Below are positions 17,678-26,852 of a stretch of DNA of 64,000 bases, in pieces. The number at the start of each line of letters is the position of its first letter. The stretch's first letter is position 1. Made by a program: the position numbers and the translations under genes. The notes beneath the pieces were generated by a model. That model was not told where the DNA came from. It did no database searches and saw nothing but the letters and a program-made list of their open reading frames with translations. Origin of the DNA: Candidatus Syntrophopropionicum ammoniitolerans (GTDB lineage Bacteria > Bacillota > Desulfotomaculia > Desulfotomaculales > Pelotomaculaceae); contig JABMJD010000004.1 of the NCBI GenBank assembly GCA_013201395.1, positions 57,280-121,279 on the forward strand, given 5' to 3'.

Positions 17678-18748
17678 CTGTTTATTGGTTTGTGGCACAA
17701 TAGGGGAGTGCCTGCCCACTCCGGCCACCCCGATCTTGTTTGCGGCCAGTAGGATTGATGTTGAAAGAATCACCAGAAATATGACCGCCTGTTTGGGTGA
17801 AACCAGGGTCAGGACGATGGCGCTCAGACCCAGGACAATGTTAACCCCATAAATGGACAGGACAGCCTGGCGGTGGCTTAATCCCATCTGGATCAGCCGG
17901 TGGTGCAAATGCTCCTTGTCCGGTTGAAAAATAGGCCTGCGGCCACAGTACCGCCTGACAATGGCAAACATGGTATCAAGCAGCGGAATGCCTAAAATAA
18001 CCATCGGGATAATCACTGAAATAAATGTAGCACTCTTGGCTACCCCCATAATAGCCAGGGTAGCCATGCTGAAACCAAGAAACATGGACCCGGAATCACC
18101 AAGAAAAATTTTAGCCGGGTGAAAGTTATAATGTAAAAATCCGATTACGGCCCCGGCCAGGATCAGGGCCAAAACAAAGGCTTCACTTTGACCAGGAAAA
18201 ATACCCGCAGTCGTGGTCTCAATCCAGACTACCGCCGCCAGTGTCAGGGCGGAGATAAAGGTGGTGCCTCCGGCCAGACCATCCAGGCCATCAATGAGAT
18301 TAACTGCATTGGTGACCGACACTATCCAGATCACGGTGACGGGAGCGGCTAGAAAACCCAGGGTAATTAACTGATCAGAAAACGGGTTAGTTAGAAACTG
18401 CACCTCTAGGCCAAAGGGGATTACTGCTGCTGCCGCTACTATTTGCCCGGCCAGCTTCAACCCCGGCGATAGCCTCCTGGTGTCATCAATAAATCCCAAC
18501 ACGACTATCAGGGTGCCCCCCAGCAGGAGCGCCCATATCTGTGGGGTGAAATCCATGGTCAGCAGCACAACTGTGATAAAACTAAAATATATAGCCAGGC
18601 CGCCGAGCCTCGGCATAACCTGTTTATGTATTTTCCTCTGGTCGGGAAGGTCCAGCGCGCCAATTTTGAAGGCACATTTTTTGACTAATGGGGTAACCAA
18701 TAGGGCCAGCCCGAAGGCTGCAACGATCGCCATTATCGGTACCTGCAC
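17666..18748 (-). CDS. tagO: Undecaprenyl-phosphate glycosyl-1-phosphate transferase (WecA/TagO family)
   Basis: Transfers a sugar-1-phosphate, usually GlcNAc-1-P, from its UDP form to undecaprenyl phosphate. This is the first step of teichoic acid or secondary-cell-wall polymer synthesis. The 360-residue protein has about 11 membrane helices and the family's catalytic motifs: GFIDDTRRLSPGLKL, NLIDGLDGLAGG, FLGDSGS and the cytoplasmic HLHHRL loop. I prefer the GTG at 18748, 7 bases after GGAGG, to the frame's earlier GTG at 18778, which lacks such a site. It supplies the carrier for TagA, the GT4 enzymes and ultimately the LCP ligase in this region. Confidence 0.93.
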   Translation of the reverse strand: MQVPIMAIVAAFGLALLVTPLVKKCAFKIGALDLPDQRKIHKQVMPRLGGLAIYFSFITVVLLTMDFTPQIWALLLGGTLIVVLGFIDDTRRLSPGLKLAGQIVAAAAVIPFGLEVQFLTNPFSDQLITLGFLAAPVTVIWIVSVTNAVNLIDGLDGLAGGTTFISALTLAAVVWIETTTAGIFPGQSEAFVLALILAGAVIGFLHYNFHPAKIFLGDSGSMFLGFSMATLAIMGVAKSATFISVIIPMVILGIPLLDTMFAIVRRYCGRRPIFQPDKEHLHHRLIQMGLSHRQAVLSIYGVNIVLGLSAIVLTLVSPKQAVIFLVILSTSILLAANKIGVAGVGRHSPIVPQTNKQQRS

Positions 18749-18878
18749 ATATATCCCTCCAATATCGGACAAAGACACCGATCTTACTTATTCTATCCCA
18801 TTAGGACAGGATGTGACAATACTGAAAATCCTTAATTTGCAAGCACTGGAAGCCAATTCTTTTAAAATACTGCCTATA

Positions 18879-19322
18879 TCACCTGTTTTCACCAGTCTTG
18901 TCCAGACCAAACATCATTACCGCCTCTGCCGCCATTTGATCACCGACATAAGCGGCAGCACGGCTCTTGCCAAAAGACCCGCGTAGTCTTTGCACCTCTA
19001 CCTCGATTCTGAGCACATCACCGGGAACCACCTGGTGCCGGAACCGAACCCGGTCCATACCGGCAAACAAGGGTATCTGGCCGGCGAACTCAGGCATTTT
19101 CAAAATAGCAACTGCTCCCACCTGAGCCATAGCTTCCAGGATCAGCACCCCGGGCATTACCGGGTGCCCGGGAAAATGGCCCTGGAAAAAGGGCTCGTTG
19201 ACACTTACATTTTTGATACCCACCACCCTTTTTCCTGCCTCCACTGATATTATCCTGTCTACCAGCAAAAAGGGGTAACGATGGGGCAGTATTTTCTGAA
19301 TTTGATTTATATCTAACAACAA
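18879..19322 (-). CDS. fabZ: (3R)-hydroxyacyl-ACP dehydratase FabZ
   Basis: Removes water from 3-hydroxyacyl-ACP in fatty-acid elongation. The hot-dog fold of 147 residues begins [20 protein letters not shown] and carries the catalytic His in [11 protein letters not shown] and the Glu in LILEAMAQ. Two consecutive TTG codons, at 19322 and 19319, lie 5 and 8 bases after GGAGGT; the second has the better spacing. No other fatty-acid gene is adjacent. It is preceded by the divergent DUF4330 gene. Confidence 0.94.
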   Translation of the reverse strand: MLLDINQIQKILPHRYPFLLVDRIISVEAGKRVVGIKNVSVNEPFFQGHFPGHPVMPGVLILEAMAQVGAVAILKMPEFAGQIPLFAGMDRVRFRHQVVPGDVLRIEVEVQRLRGSFGKSRAAAYVGDQMAAEAVMMFGLDKTGENR

Positions 19323-19437
19323 ATCTCACCTCCGGTGCTCAATAGAACCCATAGGTATCATTATAAACCTAAATACCCCCATTACAAACCTGTATTTATA
19401 AACATCCCTTTTTACGGTGGAAATAACATCTTTAAAG

Positions 19438-19466
19438 TTGATCTGTACAAGAAATTGATTTATATT
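19438..19466 (+). promoter_or_regulatory. Probable sigma-A promoter of the DUF4330 gene
   Basis: TTGATC (19438-19443), 17 bases, TATATT (19461-19466), about 30 bases before the start codon. Confidence 0.5.
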
Positions 19467-19496
19467 GTAAGAGGAGATTTTACAAGGAGAGAAACC

Positions 19497-19982
19497 ATGA
19501 AAATTATTGATGAAAAAGGCAAACTTTTCGGCGTAATCAATGCTATCGACCTGCTGGTGTTGGTGGCAGTTTTGCTGGTAATTGGGGCGGCAGCCTATAA
19601 AATTAAAGGAAAAGATAATGTGGAAAACACACCTAAAACCGTGCGGGTTACGGTACTGGCACCGGCCATCCGACCAGAAATGCTGACCAATGTCCAAATA
19701 GGGGACAAGATGGTTACCGGATCCAACTTCACCAACGTGGAAATAAAGGATTTTGAAATTCAGCCTGCTTATATGGTTATCTCCAACAGCGACGGCCGGC
19801 GGGTAGAGGCCATCGACCCCTTTTTAAAAGACGTTATTTTTACCCTGGAGGGGACAACAACTATTTCATCTGCTACCATCAATCTGGGCGGACAGGACAT
19901 CAGAAGCAATAAGGAGTATTATGTCAAGTCCCTCCTTTATGAATTTAAAGGGCAGGTCATGAATGTGGAGATAATTGAATAA
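19497..19982 (+). CDS. DUF4330 family membrane-anchored protein
   Basis: A 161-residue protein with a short cytoplasmic start (MKIIDEKGKLFGVINAIDLL), one membrane helix (about residues 18-37) and an outside beta-rich domain VRVTVLAPAIRPEMLTNVQI ... VEIIE. This is the DUF4330 pattern, of unknown function and frequent beside exopolysaccharide genes. The ATG at 19497 follows AAGGAGA at 6 bases; an upstream extension to 19335 in the same frame has no ribosome site and would put the promoter inside the gene. It ends at a bidirectional terminator shared with the convergent glycosyltransferase. Confidence 0.8.
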   Translation: MKIIDEKGKLFGVINAIDLLVLVAVLLVIGAAAYKIKGKDNVENTPKTVRVTVLAPAIRPEMLTNVQIGDKMVTGSNFTNVEIKDFEIQPAYMVISNSDGRRVEAIDPFLKDVIFTLEGTTTISSATINLGGQDIRSNKEYYVKSLLYEFKGQVMNVEIIE

Positions 19983-20028
19983 GAAGGGTCAACCTTCAAA
20001 CCAACTAAAAAATATCGCGGTAAATACA

Positions 20029-20059
20029 AAAAGCTGGTGCAGTACTCTCACCAGCTTTT
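20029..20059. terminator. Bidirectional terminator
   Basis: AAAAGCTGGTG (20029-20039) and CACCAGCTTTT (20049-20059) form 11 perfect pairs. T-rich tails follow on both strands. It serves the DUF4330 gene and the convergent TuaH-like gene. Confidence 0.85.
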
Positions 20060-21215
20060 ATTTTTTGTGTGTTTTTCCTCTAGACCTCTCCACCGCAGCT
20101 ACCGCAGACTCCGCCCTGGCCTGCCAGGAATGCCTCCCGGCCACCTCCAGCCGTTCCACCCTTTTCTCCAGTGTGTCGGCAGCCAATTCCTGCTCTAATT
20201 TCTGCACAAACTCGGTTCCACTGCCGGCTATCGCTACTTGGGGCCGGAATGCCCTTACCTCCGGCAAATCTGAGGAAACAATGGGCCGACCGGCGGCCAG
20301 ATATTCATATAGCTTTACCGGATTTACACCTGTGGTCAGGGCATTTATTTTAAAAGGGATCACAGTAACATCAAAACCTTTCAGATAAGCCGGGAGGACC
20401 GAATAAGGCTTGTGCCCGGTTAAGCGCACATTAGGCAGGGAATCCAGCAGCGATACATCGGTGTCCACAGGGCCAACCAGGACAAAGGACCATTCCGGAT
20501 GGGCATGCGCAGCAGCCGCCAGCATTTCCTGATCAAACCAGGCACTAATAGCCCCAACATAACCGACAACCGGCCCTTGTAAGGTTTGCAGTTCCGGCGG
20601 CACCGGTAGGCCAGGCTGCATAGCCTGGTTAAAATGCTCCACATCAGCACCGTTGGGTATCAGGGTCACCAGAGGCGCTAACTCCCTTTTACTCTCCCAG
20701 AGTTCCCGGGCACTGGCCAGTGAAACACCGGCCCGGGCGAAAAGCTCCTTTTCCATTTGGGAAACAGTAGCTTTGTTAATCAAACCCGGGAAAGCAGTAT
20801 GCTCATCGGCACAGTCGTAAACAAGCGTAATGCCGGCAGGCAGTTGCAAGTCTATCGTGTTGGGCAGGTAAGTCCAGCAGATAGTAGGCTTGAACGCCAG
20901 TTCCCGACAAATATTTTTCAAACCATTGCTGATAACCCGCTGGTTGATGCGGTTAATCGGCCGGTACATATTGCCGAAGGGCAGTATCACCGGCGGGCTA
21001 TAGAGATCAATGTTTTCTCCACCACATTGCCGCAGGTTTTTCGGTACACCACGCAAGGTAGGGTCTTTCAGGGGGGAAATAAGAGTGAAGGGGGGGTCAA
21101 CATATAATATACGGTTGCCTGCATGGGCAAATATAGTCATAAACTGCTGCGCCCGAGCCCACATGCCTTTCCAGGCAGCAGCGGCCAGACAGATAATATT
21201 CTCGCCTTTAAACAC
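20058..21215 (-). CDS. TuaH-like glycosyltransferase (GT4-type)
   Basis: A 385-residue GT-B enzyme whose C-terminal half has the sugar-nucleotide site (GYVGAISAWFDQEML, LPNVRLTGHKPYSVLPAYLK, KLYEYLAAGRPIV). The N-terminal half, starting MFKGENIICLAAAAWKGMWA and containing YVDPPF and VYDCADEH, resembles teichuronic-acid glycosyltransferase TuaH of Bacillus. It likely adds a sugar to a lipid-linked cell-wall polymer at the inner membrane face. The start is a GTG overlapping the upstream GT4 gene by 8 bases, so the two are coupled. Donor and acceptor are not known. Confidence 0.8.
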   Translation of the reverse strand: MFKGENIICLAAAAWKGMWARAQQFMTIFAHAGNRILYVDPPFTLISPLKDPTLRGVPKNLRQCGGENIDLYSPPVILPFGNMYRPINRINQRVISNGLKNICRELAFKPTICWTYLPNTIDLQLPAGITLVYDCADEHTAFPGLINKATVSQMEKELFARAGVSLASARELWESKRELAPLVTLIPNGADVEHFNQAMQPGLPVPPELQTLQGPVVGYVGAISAWFDQEMLAAAAHAHPEWSFVLVGPVDTDVSLLDSLPNVRLTGHKPYSVLPAYLKGFDVTVIPFKINALTTGVNPVKLYEYLAAGRPIVSSDLPEVRAFRPQVAIAGSGTEFVQKLEQELAADTLEKRVERLEVAGRHSWQARAESAVAAVERSRGKTHKK

Positions 21216-22341
21216 CGTCCTTAGCCAACACCTTTCGATACAGGTCTACTGTCCGGCGGGCCATTTCCTCAGCGGTGAATTCTTGTCGCACAATATCCCC
21301 GCCTTTCGCAGCCATTTCCCTGGCCTCCTGAGGATGATCAAGCATCCAGATAATGTTTTTGGCCAGAGAAGGGCCATTAGCCGGCGGCGTCAGCAAACCG
21401 GTCTCCCCATGTTGAACTACCTCTGGTAAGCCACCAACCTCAGTGGCCACCACCGGTGTCCCCAGGACCATTGCTTCGATCGCCGTCAATCCAAAACCCT
21501 CCCATAAGGAAGAAATCACCAGCAGGTCCAGCCCGGCCATCAAAGAATAAACATCTTCTACAAAACCGGTAAAAACAACCTGATCGCTAACCCCCATGTT
21601 GCCGGCCAATTTCTCTAATTCCTCCCGGTTTGGTCCATCTCCCACAATCAAAAACCGGGTTTGCGGGCGCTGCAACAATACTTCCCGGGCAGCATCAATA
21701 AAATAACAATGACCCTTGACCACATGGAGGCGGGCCACAATACCTACCAGGGATGTCTCCCCGTCGCCAAATTTTTCCCGGCAGGCAGCAACCGTGGCCT
21801 GCTCAGGTTGAAGCTCGTCCAGCAATATCCCATTATAAATTACAGTGATACTATTGGCCGGGATACCGCCGGCAACCAGGCGATCCTTAAGCCCCTGGGA
21901 AACAGCAATAAAATGATCTGTTAGAAACCTTGTAGCCTTTTCAGCCAGGGTGTTGGCATAACGGGACGCTATCTCCTGATAATCCTTTTCCAACAAACTG
22001 TGTACAGTGGTGATCACCTTTTTTTTACCGGCACGGCGGGCGGCCAGCCTGCCCAACAGGTTGGCCCGGACCCCGTGGGTATGAACCAGATCATATTCTC
22101 CGTGTTTAATGAGATCAGACAACTTCCCCATCACGGTAAAGTCAAACTTGCTATGCATAGGTACTGCCAGGGCGTGAATTCCCGCTTCGGCAGCGATCTG
22201 CACAAAGGGTGTGCTAAACAGGCAGCAGACCGTTAGATCTACAGCCTTTTGGTCAAGCACCCCGGCCAGGTTTAAAATATGCTTTTCTGCCCCGCCGAAT
22301 TCCCCGCCGCCGATAATGTGCAGCACCTTCAAGGATTTCAC
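21208..22341 (-). CDS. GT4 family glycosyltransferase
   Basis: A 377-residue GT-B fold enzyme. The N-terminus VLHIIGGGEFGGAEKHILNL holds the acceptor-side glycine loop. The C-terminal domain has VGIVARLHVVKGH and the EX7E donor site in LWEGFGLTAIEAMVLGTPVV. GGGAGG lies 8 bases before the GTG at 22341, and I take that as the start instead of an ATG ten codons earlier (22371) that has no ribosome site. It overlaps the TuaH-like gene and diverges from the O-antigen-ligase-like gene. The probable role is assembly of an envelope polysaccharide. Confidence 0.87.
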   Translation of the reverse strand: MKSLKVLHIIGGGEFGGAEKHILNLAGVLDQKAVDLTVCCLFSTPFVQIAAEAGIHALAVPMHSKFDFTVMGKLSDLIKHGEYDLVHTHGVRANLLGRLAARRAGKKKVITTVHSLLEKDYQEIASRYANTLAEKATRFLTDHFIAVSQGLKDRLVAGGIPANSITVIYNGILLDELQPEQATVAACREKFGDGETSLVGIVARLHVVKGHCYFIDAAREVLLQRPQTRFLIVGDGPNREELEKLAGNMGVSDQVVFTGFVEDVYSLMAGLDLLVISSLWEGFGLTAIEAMVLGTPVVATEVGGLPEVVQHGETGLLTPPANGPSLAKNIIWMLDHPQEAREMAAKGGDIVRQEFTAEEMARRTVDLYRKVLAKDGV

Positions 22342-22531
22342 AAATGCGCCCTCCCGCCTTGCTTTTTTCATTTTATCAATTTACTATTCATTCCACAAGA
22401 AGATTCTCCTATCAGACTGCCCGCTGGTTTCCTATTGGTATTTTCTTTGCCTGCCCCCCACGATGATGTCATGGATTTCCCTACCGCTTTGCTTTATAAT
22501 ATATTCATTAACTAACATGGGGGAACTACTT

Positions 22532-24052
22532 ATGACTTCACCGGCATGGCAGGAAAGCCTGCTGTTTCGCCTGGTAGCCGGCCTGGCCAGGACTTTTCGG
22601 CAAAGCGCCTGCTGTGACTGGCTCACAGATACCACCTGGCCAAAGCGCCGCCTGGCCATCCGCAGCTCACTATTTGCCCGCATGCTGACTGCCCTGGCCT
22701 GCCTGCTGCTGCGGCCGCTGTTATTGGTGGGTGGGGCCATAAGGCGCTATTTACCGGGCAGCTTTTTTGTGAACCTGAGTACACAGCCTTTCTGGCAGAA
22801 AAGCTTTATTTTAACCAGTATAGCCCAGATCAGGGTAGAAACAGTACTGTTGCTGGTGATCGGTTACCCTGTTGTGGACTTCCTGCTGCGCAATTCCAGG
22901 TTTATGTTGCTGGCCAGCTATTGGGACGAAATCTTATTTATCTTAATTGTGCTGGCCTGGCCGATCCAGATGGCCTTGCGGGGCAAACTTTCCTACCGCC
23001 TGACCCCGATGGACATGCCCATACTATTTTTCATAGCGGTGGTGGCCTTTCTTTTTTTCGTCCGTTCACCTCAAATGGGTGTGGCCATAGAAGGGGCACG
23101 GGTGTATGTGCAGTATATACTCTGGTTTTTTGTAGCCGGCAACCTGCTGTTAAATAAGCAGCAGGCCCGGCAACTAGTTAACTTCCTGGTTTTTCTGGGC
23201 ACGCTAATCGCCCTGCACGGAGTATACCAGTATATTATTGGGGTAGAAATCCCCTCCACCTGGATGGATGCAGCAGAGGAGAGCGTGAGAACCAGGGTGT
23301 TTTCCATCCTCACCAGCCCCAATGTGCTGGGCAGTTTCCTGGTACTACTGATACCAGTAACCTTTAGCCAGCTGCTTTCCGCCGGGTCAAGGCTGCAACG
23401 GTGCTACTATGCCGCCTGCCTGATACCAATGGCCTTGAGCCTGGTTTTCACCTATTCCCGGGGAGCCTGGCTGGCCATGGCCGGTGCTTTCGTGATCTAC
23501 GGCCTGATCTATAACTGGCGCATTTTGCTGGGGCTGGGGGCGATAATCTACGCCGCACCTAAACTTGTTCCAGGCATATCCTCCCGCATCAGCTATATGC
23601 TTTCTCCAGCCTACCTGCTGAGTAGTGCGCGAGCCGGCCGGGTAGCCCGCTGGGGCAAAGCTATAGAGAAATTGCAGAGCAACCCGCTGTTTGGTGAAGG
23701 GTTCGGCCGATACGGGGGAGCAGTGGCCGCTCGTTATGTCCCCAGCAGCAATTATGTAGATAACTTTTATCTGAAAACAGCCGCTGAGGCAGGTATCGTC
23801 GGTCTAGCGGCCTTTGTCTGGCTACTGGTCAGCGGTATACGCTGCATTTTGAACTCTTACAGAAGGCTTACCGATACCTATCTAAAGGGTCTTGCCGGTG
23901 GGTTATTAGTCGGCCTGATGGGTATATTGCTGCATAATGGCGTGGAAAATATCTTTGAGGTACCCACTATGGCCGTCTATTTCTGGTTTTTGCTTGGTGT
24001 GGCTGCTGCACTGCCTCACCTTGACGGGCAGGAAACGCCCCCTCTAAAATAG
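22532..24052 (+). CDS. O-antigen ligase/polymerase-like membrane protein
   Basis: A 506-residue protein of the Wzy/WaaL (O-antigen ligase, PF04932) type. After a 100-residue N-terminal part it has about ten membrane spans and the family core LVFTYSRGAWLAMAGAFVIY with a large outside loop (GEGFGRYGGA ... NYVDNFYLKTAAEAGI). Such enzymes polymerise or transfer lipid-linked glycans on the outer membrane face. The ATG at 22532 follows GGGGGA at 7 bases; the frame runs open 320 bases further upstream but without a start signal. A TATAAT at 22495-22500 may be its promoter. It is the probable polymerase of the polysaccharide made by the adjoining GT4 genes. Confidence 0.82.
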   Translation: MTSPAWQESLLFRLVAGLARTFRQSACCDWLTDTTWPKRRLAIRSSLFARMLTALACLLLRPLLLVGGAIRRYLPGSFFVNLSTQPFWQKSFILTSIAQIRVETVLLLVIGYPVVDFLLRNSRFMLLASYWDEILFILIVLAWPIQMALRGKLSYRLTPMDMPILFFIAVVAFLFFVRSPQMGVAIEGARVYVQYILWFFVAGNLLLNKQQARQLVNFLVFLGTLIALHGVYQYIIGVEIPSTWMDAAEESVRTRVFSILTSPNVLGSFLVLLIPVTFSQLLSAGSRLQRCYYAACLIPMALSLVFTYSRGAWLAMAGAFVIYGLIYNWRILLGLGAIIYAAPKLVPGISSRISYMLSPAYLLSSARAGRVARWGKAIEKLQSNPLFGEGFGRYGGAVAARYVPSSNYVDNFYLKTAAEAGIVGLAAFVWLLVSGIRCILNSYRRLTDTYLKGLAGGLLVGLMGILLHNGVENIFEVPTMAVYFWFLLGVAAALPHLDGQETPPLK

Positions 24053-24092
24053 GGGGGGAAGGAAGGATAATTTGGAGGTTGAATAAAAACTC

Positions 24093-24740
24093 ATGTTTAG
24101 AAAAATAAAAGAGCCGGTTAATGCCCTCACCCATTTTGCCACCTTTATCGCGTCCATAGTAGGCCTGATATTTTTGATCATCTTATCTAGAAACAACATC
24201 TCCAAACTGGTGACCATGACAATTTATGGCTTCAGTATAATTTTTTTATACGGAGCCAGCTCCCTCTATCACTGGCTGATAGCATCACCACGAATAGTCC
24301 AGTTTTTGAGGAAGCTGGATCATATTGCTATCTACATGCTCATTGCCGGTTCATATACCCCTTTGTTTTACTACGGACTGACCGGCACATGGAAATGGGC
24401 CATGCTTATCGCTGTCTGGGCTCTGGCATTAATTGGCATGCTGCTCAAGATATGTTTTATGCATATTCCCCGCTATGTTTCCACTGCCTTCTACGTCACC
24501 CTGGGTTGGATTGCCCTGGTACCTTTTTTACAACTTTTTAAAAACCTGCCCGCCGGGGCAATTTATTTGATGATTATTGGTGGTGTTATCTACACTGTCG
24601 GGGCCTTAATATATGCCACCAAGTGTTTTAATTTCTTTCCCAACCGTTTTGGTTTCCATGAGGTTTTTCACCTTTTTATCATGGCCGGCAGCATCATCCA
24701 TTTTATCATGATGGTACAATATTTTGTCCCCCTAAACTAA
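24093..24740 (+). CDS. Hemolysin III family (PAQR-type) membrane protein
   Basis: A 215-residue seven-helix membrane protein of the HlyIII/YqfA branch of PAQR proteins. The family's conserved residues are visible: EPVNALTHF at the start, the SSLYHW segment, LDHIAIYMLIAGSYTP and the C-terminal GFHEVFHLFIMAGSIIHF, which provide the three zinc-site His and the Asp. The function in bacteria is unsettled (lipid homeostasis or metal-dependent hydrolase). GGAGG is 14 bases before the ATG, a long spacing. It follows the ligase-like gene by 40 bases and may be cotranscribed. Confidence 0.9.
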   Translation: MFRKIKEPVNALTHFATFIASIVGLIFLIILSRNNISKLVTMTIYGFSIIFLYGASSLYHWLIASPRIVQFLRKLDHIAIYMLIAGSYTPLFYYGLTGTWKWAMLIAVWALALIGMLLKICFMHIPRYVSTAFYVTLGWIALVPFLQLFKNLPAGAIYLMIIGGVIYTVGALIYATKCFNFFPNRFGFHEVFHLFIMAGSIIHFIMMVQYFVPLN

Positions 24741-24829
24741 AAAGGTGGATTGAAACCCACCCTCTTACATAAACAAATTAGCCTGCATCTGTCCTGATAA
24801 CAGCAACCCCAACTGTGAGATATATCTAC

Positions 24830-24857
24830 AAAGGGGCATCAAATTTGATGCCCCTTT
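24830..24857 (-). terminator. 28-base perfect palindrome, terminator of the LCP gene
   Basis: Two arms of 14 bases, AAAGGGGCATCAAA and its complement, adjoin without a loop, 5 bases beyond the LCP stop. The tails are short of T, so it may act as a terminator for both directions or as an mRNA 3' end stabiliser. Confidence 0.6.
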
Positions 24858-24862
24858 GTCCT

Positions 24863-26176
24863 CTATAAATTAAGACCGGCTTCGGATCGATCCTTGTTTG
24901 TCCTGTCGCCTCCTATATTGTTTTCCACCTGATCATCATCAACAGGCAAAATAATTACCGGGTAATCCCCACTATCCGAGAGTCCTGGGACGCCATCGAG
25001 GTCGGCATCATCAGGCGTTTCCGCCCCTGATCCGGGCCTTGAATGATGATCCTTGGGCTTATCCCTGGAGCCTGCCCCATCCTTACGGTCATCCCCGTCA
25101 GATGTGGATGAATCCGGCCGGGCCGGCTTAATTGGACTACGGATTGCCTCCGCCTCACCTTGTTTTTCGTCATCATCTTCCGGCTCAATTTCCTCTTCAA
25201 CTATTTTTCTTTCCGGAGGAGGAGCATATTGACCTGTAAGAGGCGTGTTCAGCACAATGTCGGTGGTTACCTCTCCGTCAAAGAGCTTCGCTACCATCTG
25301 CCGCGCTTCCGCCGGATCAACCCCCCAATAACTGCCGGCGGCAATATCCAGATTCCTACCCGGCAGGGTTTGGGCCACCATATTGTATTCATCAATGCTT
25401 CTCAAGGTTGAAGCTAGTTTAACCATGTCACTCACGTTCAGGTTGGTCTTCACACATTTGTTGATTTCCGGTACCAATTTGGGCAACTTGGGAATAGTAG
25501 CAGGTTGTAACACTTCCTTGGCCAGGGCCATCAAAAACTTCTGTTGTTGCCTGGTACGTTCTATATCCGCCGCCGCATAGCCGCGATATCTCACATACTG
25601 CACGGCTTTATCTCCATCCAGGCGCTGCAGCCCCTTGCTTAAATTAATACAATAACCCGGGTCATCCAGGTGATACATATCTTGCTCCACGTCAATGGTA
25701 ACACCGCCCAGTATATCAACTATGCCCTCGAAACCCCTGAAGTCGGTCATCACATAGTGTTTGAGCGGTATCCCCAAAAGATCTGCAGCAACCTTTGCCG
25801 TCAGCTCCGGTCCACCGTAAACGCTGGCACTGTTAATTTTGTCCATGCCGTGGCCGGGTATTTTAACTCTTGTATCCCGTGGGATGGAAAGCAAGGCGAT
25901 CTGTTTGGACTTGGGATCAATGCTGGCCATGATGATAGAGTCGGTTCGGGCCATGGATTCACCATCCCGGGCGTCAATACCCAACAAGAGCACATTGGTA
26001 CGTTTGCCGCCCACCTTGGGTAGGGCAATACCGCCGCCCCCTAGTTCATCTATCTGCGGATTCAGTATTTTGTTGAACCCACAATAGCCGGCGGCAAATA
26101 CAGCCACTATTAGCAAAATACTAATCACAAAAGATGCCTTTCTCTTTAGCCTACGCTTCGGTTTCGGTTTACTCAC
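24863..26176 (-). CDS. LytR-CpsA-Psr (LCP) cell-wall polymer ligase
   Basis: LCP enzymes move teichoic acid or secondary-cell-wall polymers from undecaprenyl pyrophosphate to peptidoglycan on the outer face. A basic N-terminus and one membrane helix (about residues 14-32) precede the LCP domain, with the Arg/Asp motifs NVLLLGIDARDGESMARTDS, SIPRDTRVKIPG, GGVTIDVEQDM and VRYRGYAAADIERTRRQQ-like RTRQQQKF. A 110-residue acidic, Pro- and Asp-rich tail follows (after residue 325), unusual for the family. The start is GTG 26176 behind GAGGTGG; a frame 15 bases longer lacks a ribosome site. It is the second gene after a small secreted protein and a likely ECF promoter. Confidence 0.92.
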   Translation of the reverse strand: MSKPKPKRRLKRKASFVISILLIVAVFAAGYCGFNKILNPQIDELGGGGIALPKVGGKRTNVLLLGIDARDGESMARTDSIIMASIDPKSKQIALLSIPRDTRVKIPGHGMDKINSASVYGGPELTAKVAADLLGIPLKHYVMTDFRGFEGIVDILGGVTIDVEQDMYHLDDPGYCINLSKGLQRLDGDKAVQYVRYRGYAAADIERTRQQQKFLMALAKEVLQPATIPKLPKLVPEINKCVKTNLNVSDMVKLASTLRSIDEYNMVAQTLPGRNLDIAAGSYWGVDPAEARQMVAKLFDGEVTTDIVLNTPLTGQYAPPPERKIVEEEIEPEDDDEKQGEAEAIRSPIKPARPDSSTSDGDDRKDGAGSRDKPKDHHSRPGSGAETPDDADLDGVPGLSDSGDYPVIILPVDDDQVENNIGGDRTNKDRSEAGLNL

Positions 26177-26228
26177 TTCATTCCACCTCATTTAAATGCA
26201 GTTGATTTTCAAGAATGAAATCAACTGA

Positions 26229-26642
26229 CTAGCGTACTGAGGCCCCGCCCCGATACATGACCACAACAGCGGACTGGGCACCAATGGCACGCCCGTCATC
26301 CCGTGGTACCAGCAATAGATGGTTGTTCGGTACCCGACTCCCGGCAAAAATGTCTGCTCCGGCAGTCAAATCAGGAATACCATTGCCCACAGGGTCAATG
26401 ACAACCGTTTGCCCGCGCCTAACAATTATTTCCGTCCCTGCCCGGCCGGTGAGAACCTGCCCTGTTTCTAGTTCCGCCACTTCCCACTGTACATACTGAT
26501 CAACATAACTCTGGCTCACCAAAGGGTCACCGCTGCTGCCCGGATCATGATCCGACCCGGCAAAAGCGGAATAAACCACAAACAGGCTTGCCGCCACAAG
26601 CAAAATCAGGATTACCGTTCTAGTTCTGTTTAGCTTCATCAT
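26229..26642 (-). CDS. Small secreted or membrane-anchored protein of unknown function
   Basis: A 137-residue protein, MMKLNRTRTVILILLVAASL forming a signal peptide or anchor, followed by an all-beta domain with EVAELETGQVLTGRAGTEII and VPNNHLLLVPRDDGRAIGA. I know similar sequences only as uncharacterised proteins in Desulfotomaculum-like genomes. Two adjacent ATG codons, 26642 and 26639, follow GAGGGGGAG; the second has the better spacing. Only 52 bases separate it from the LCP gene, so the pair should be one transcript. An ECF-type promoter lies 175 bases upstream inside the end of csaB. A role in polymer attachment is inference from that neighbour. Confidence 0.7.
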   Translation of the reverse strand: MMKLNRTRTVILILLVAASLFVVYSAFAGSDHDPGSSGDPLVSQSYVDQYVQWEVAELETGQVLTGRAGTEIIVRRGQTVVIDPVGNGIPDLTAGADIFAGSRVPNNHLLLVPRDDGRAIGAQSAVVVMYRGGASVR

Positions 26643-26823
26643 GACTCCCCCTCGGCAAAAAATACAATACGACACTACAAAATATTGTTCACTAGAAGAC
26701 TCCACCGAGGTGCAACCAACCCCGGCCTGTGTCTATAAAATTGTATATCAAGATTTGCCACCTGGCAAGACGGAAATTGTCATAATTCGTCAAGTAACGC
26801 TCTAATATCCATCCTATTAATAG

Positions 26824-26852
26824 TTAGACGCTAGATAGACCCTAAAAGTTCT
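26824..26852 (-). promoter_or_regulatory. ECF-type promoter within the 3' end of csaB
   Basis: Minus strand AGAACTT (26852-26846), exactly 16 bases, GTCTAA (26829-26824). Both elements and the spacing equal those at the ECF sigma gene. It would transcribe the small secreted protein and LCP genes with a leader of about 175 bases. Confidence 0.7.

Noticed and set aside
22211..22531. N-terminal extension of the O-antigen-ligase-like gene
   Set aside because: The extra frame is antisense to the GT4 gene and lacks a start signal. The ATG at 22532 has a ribosome site.
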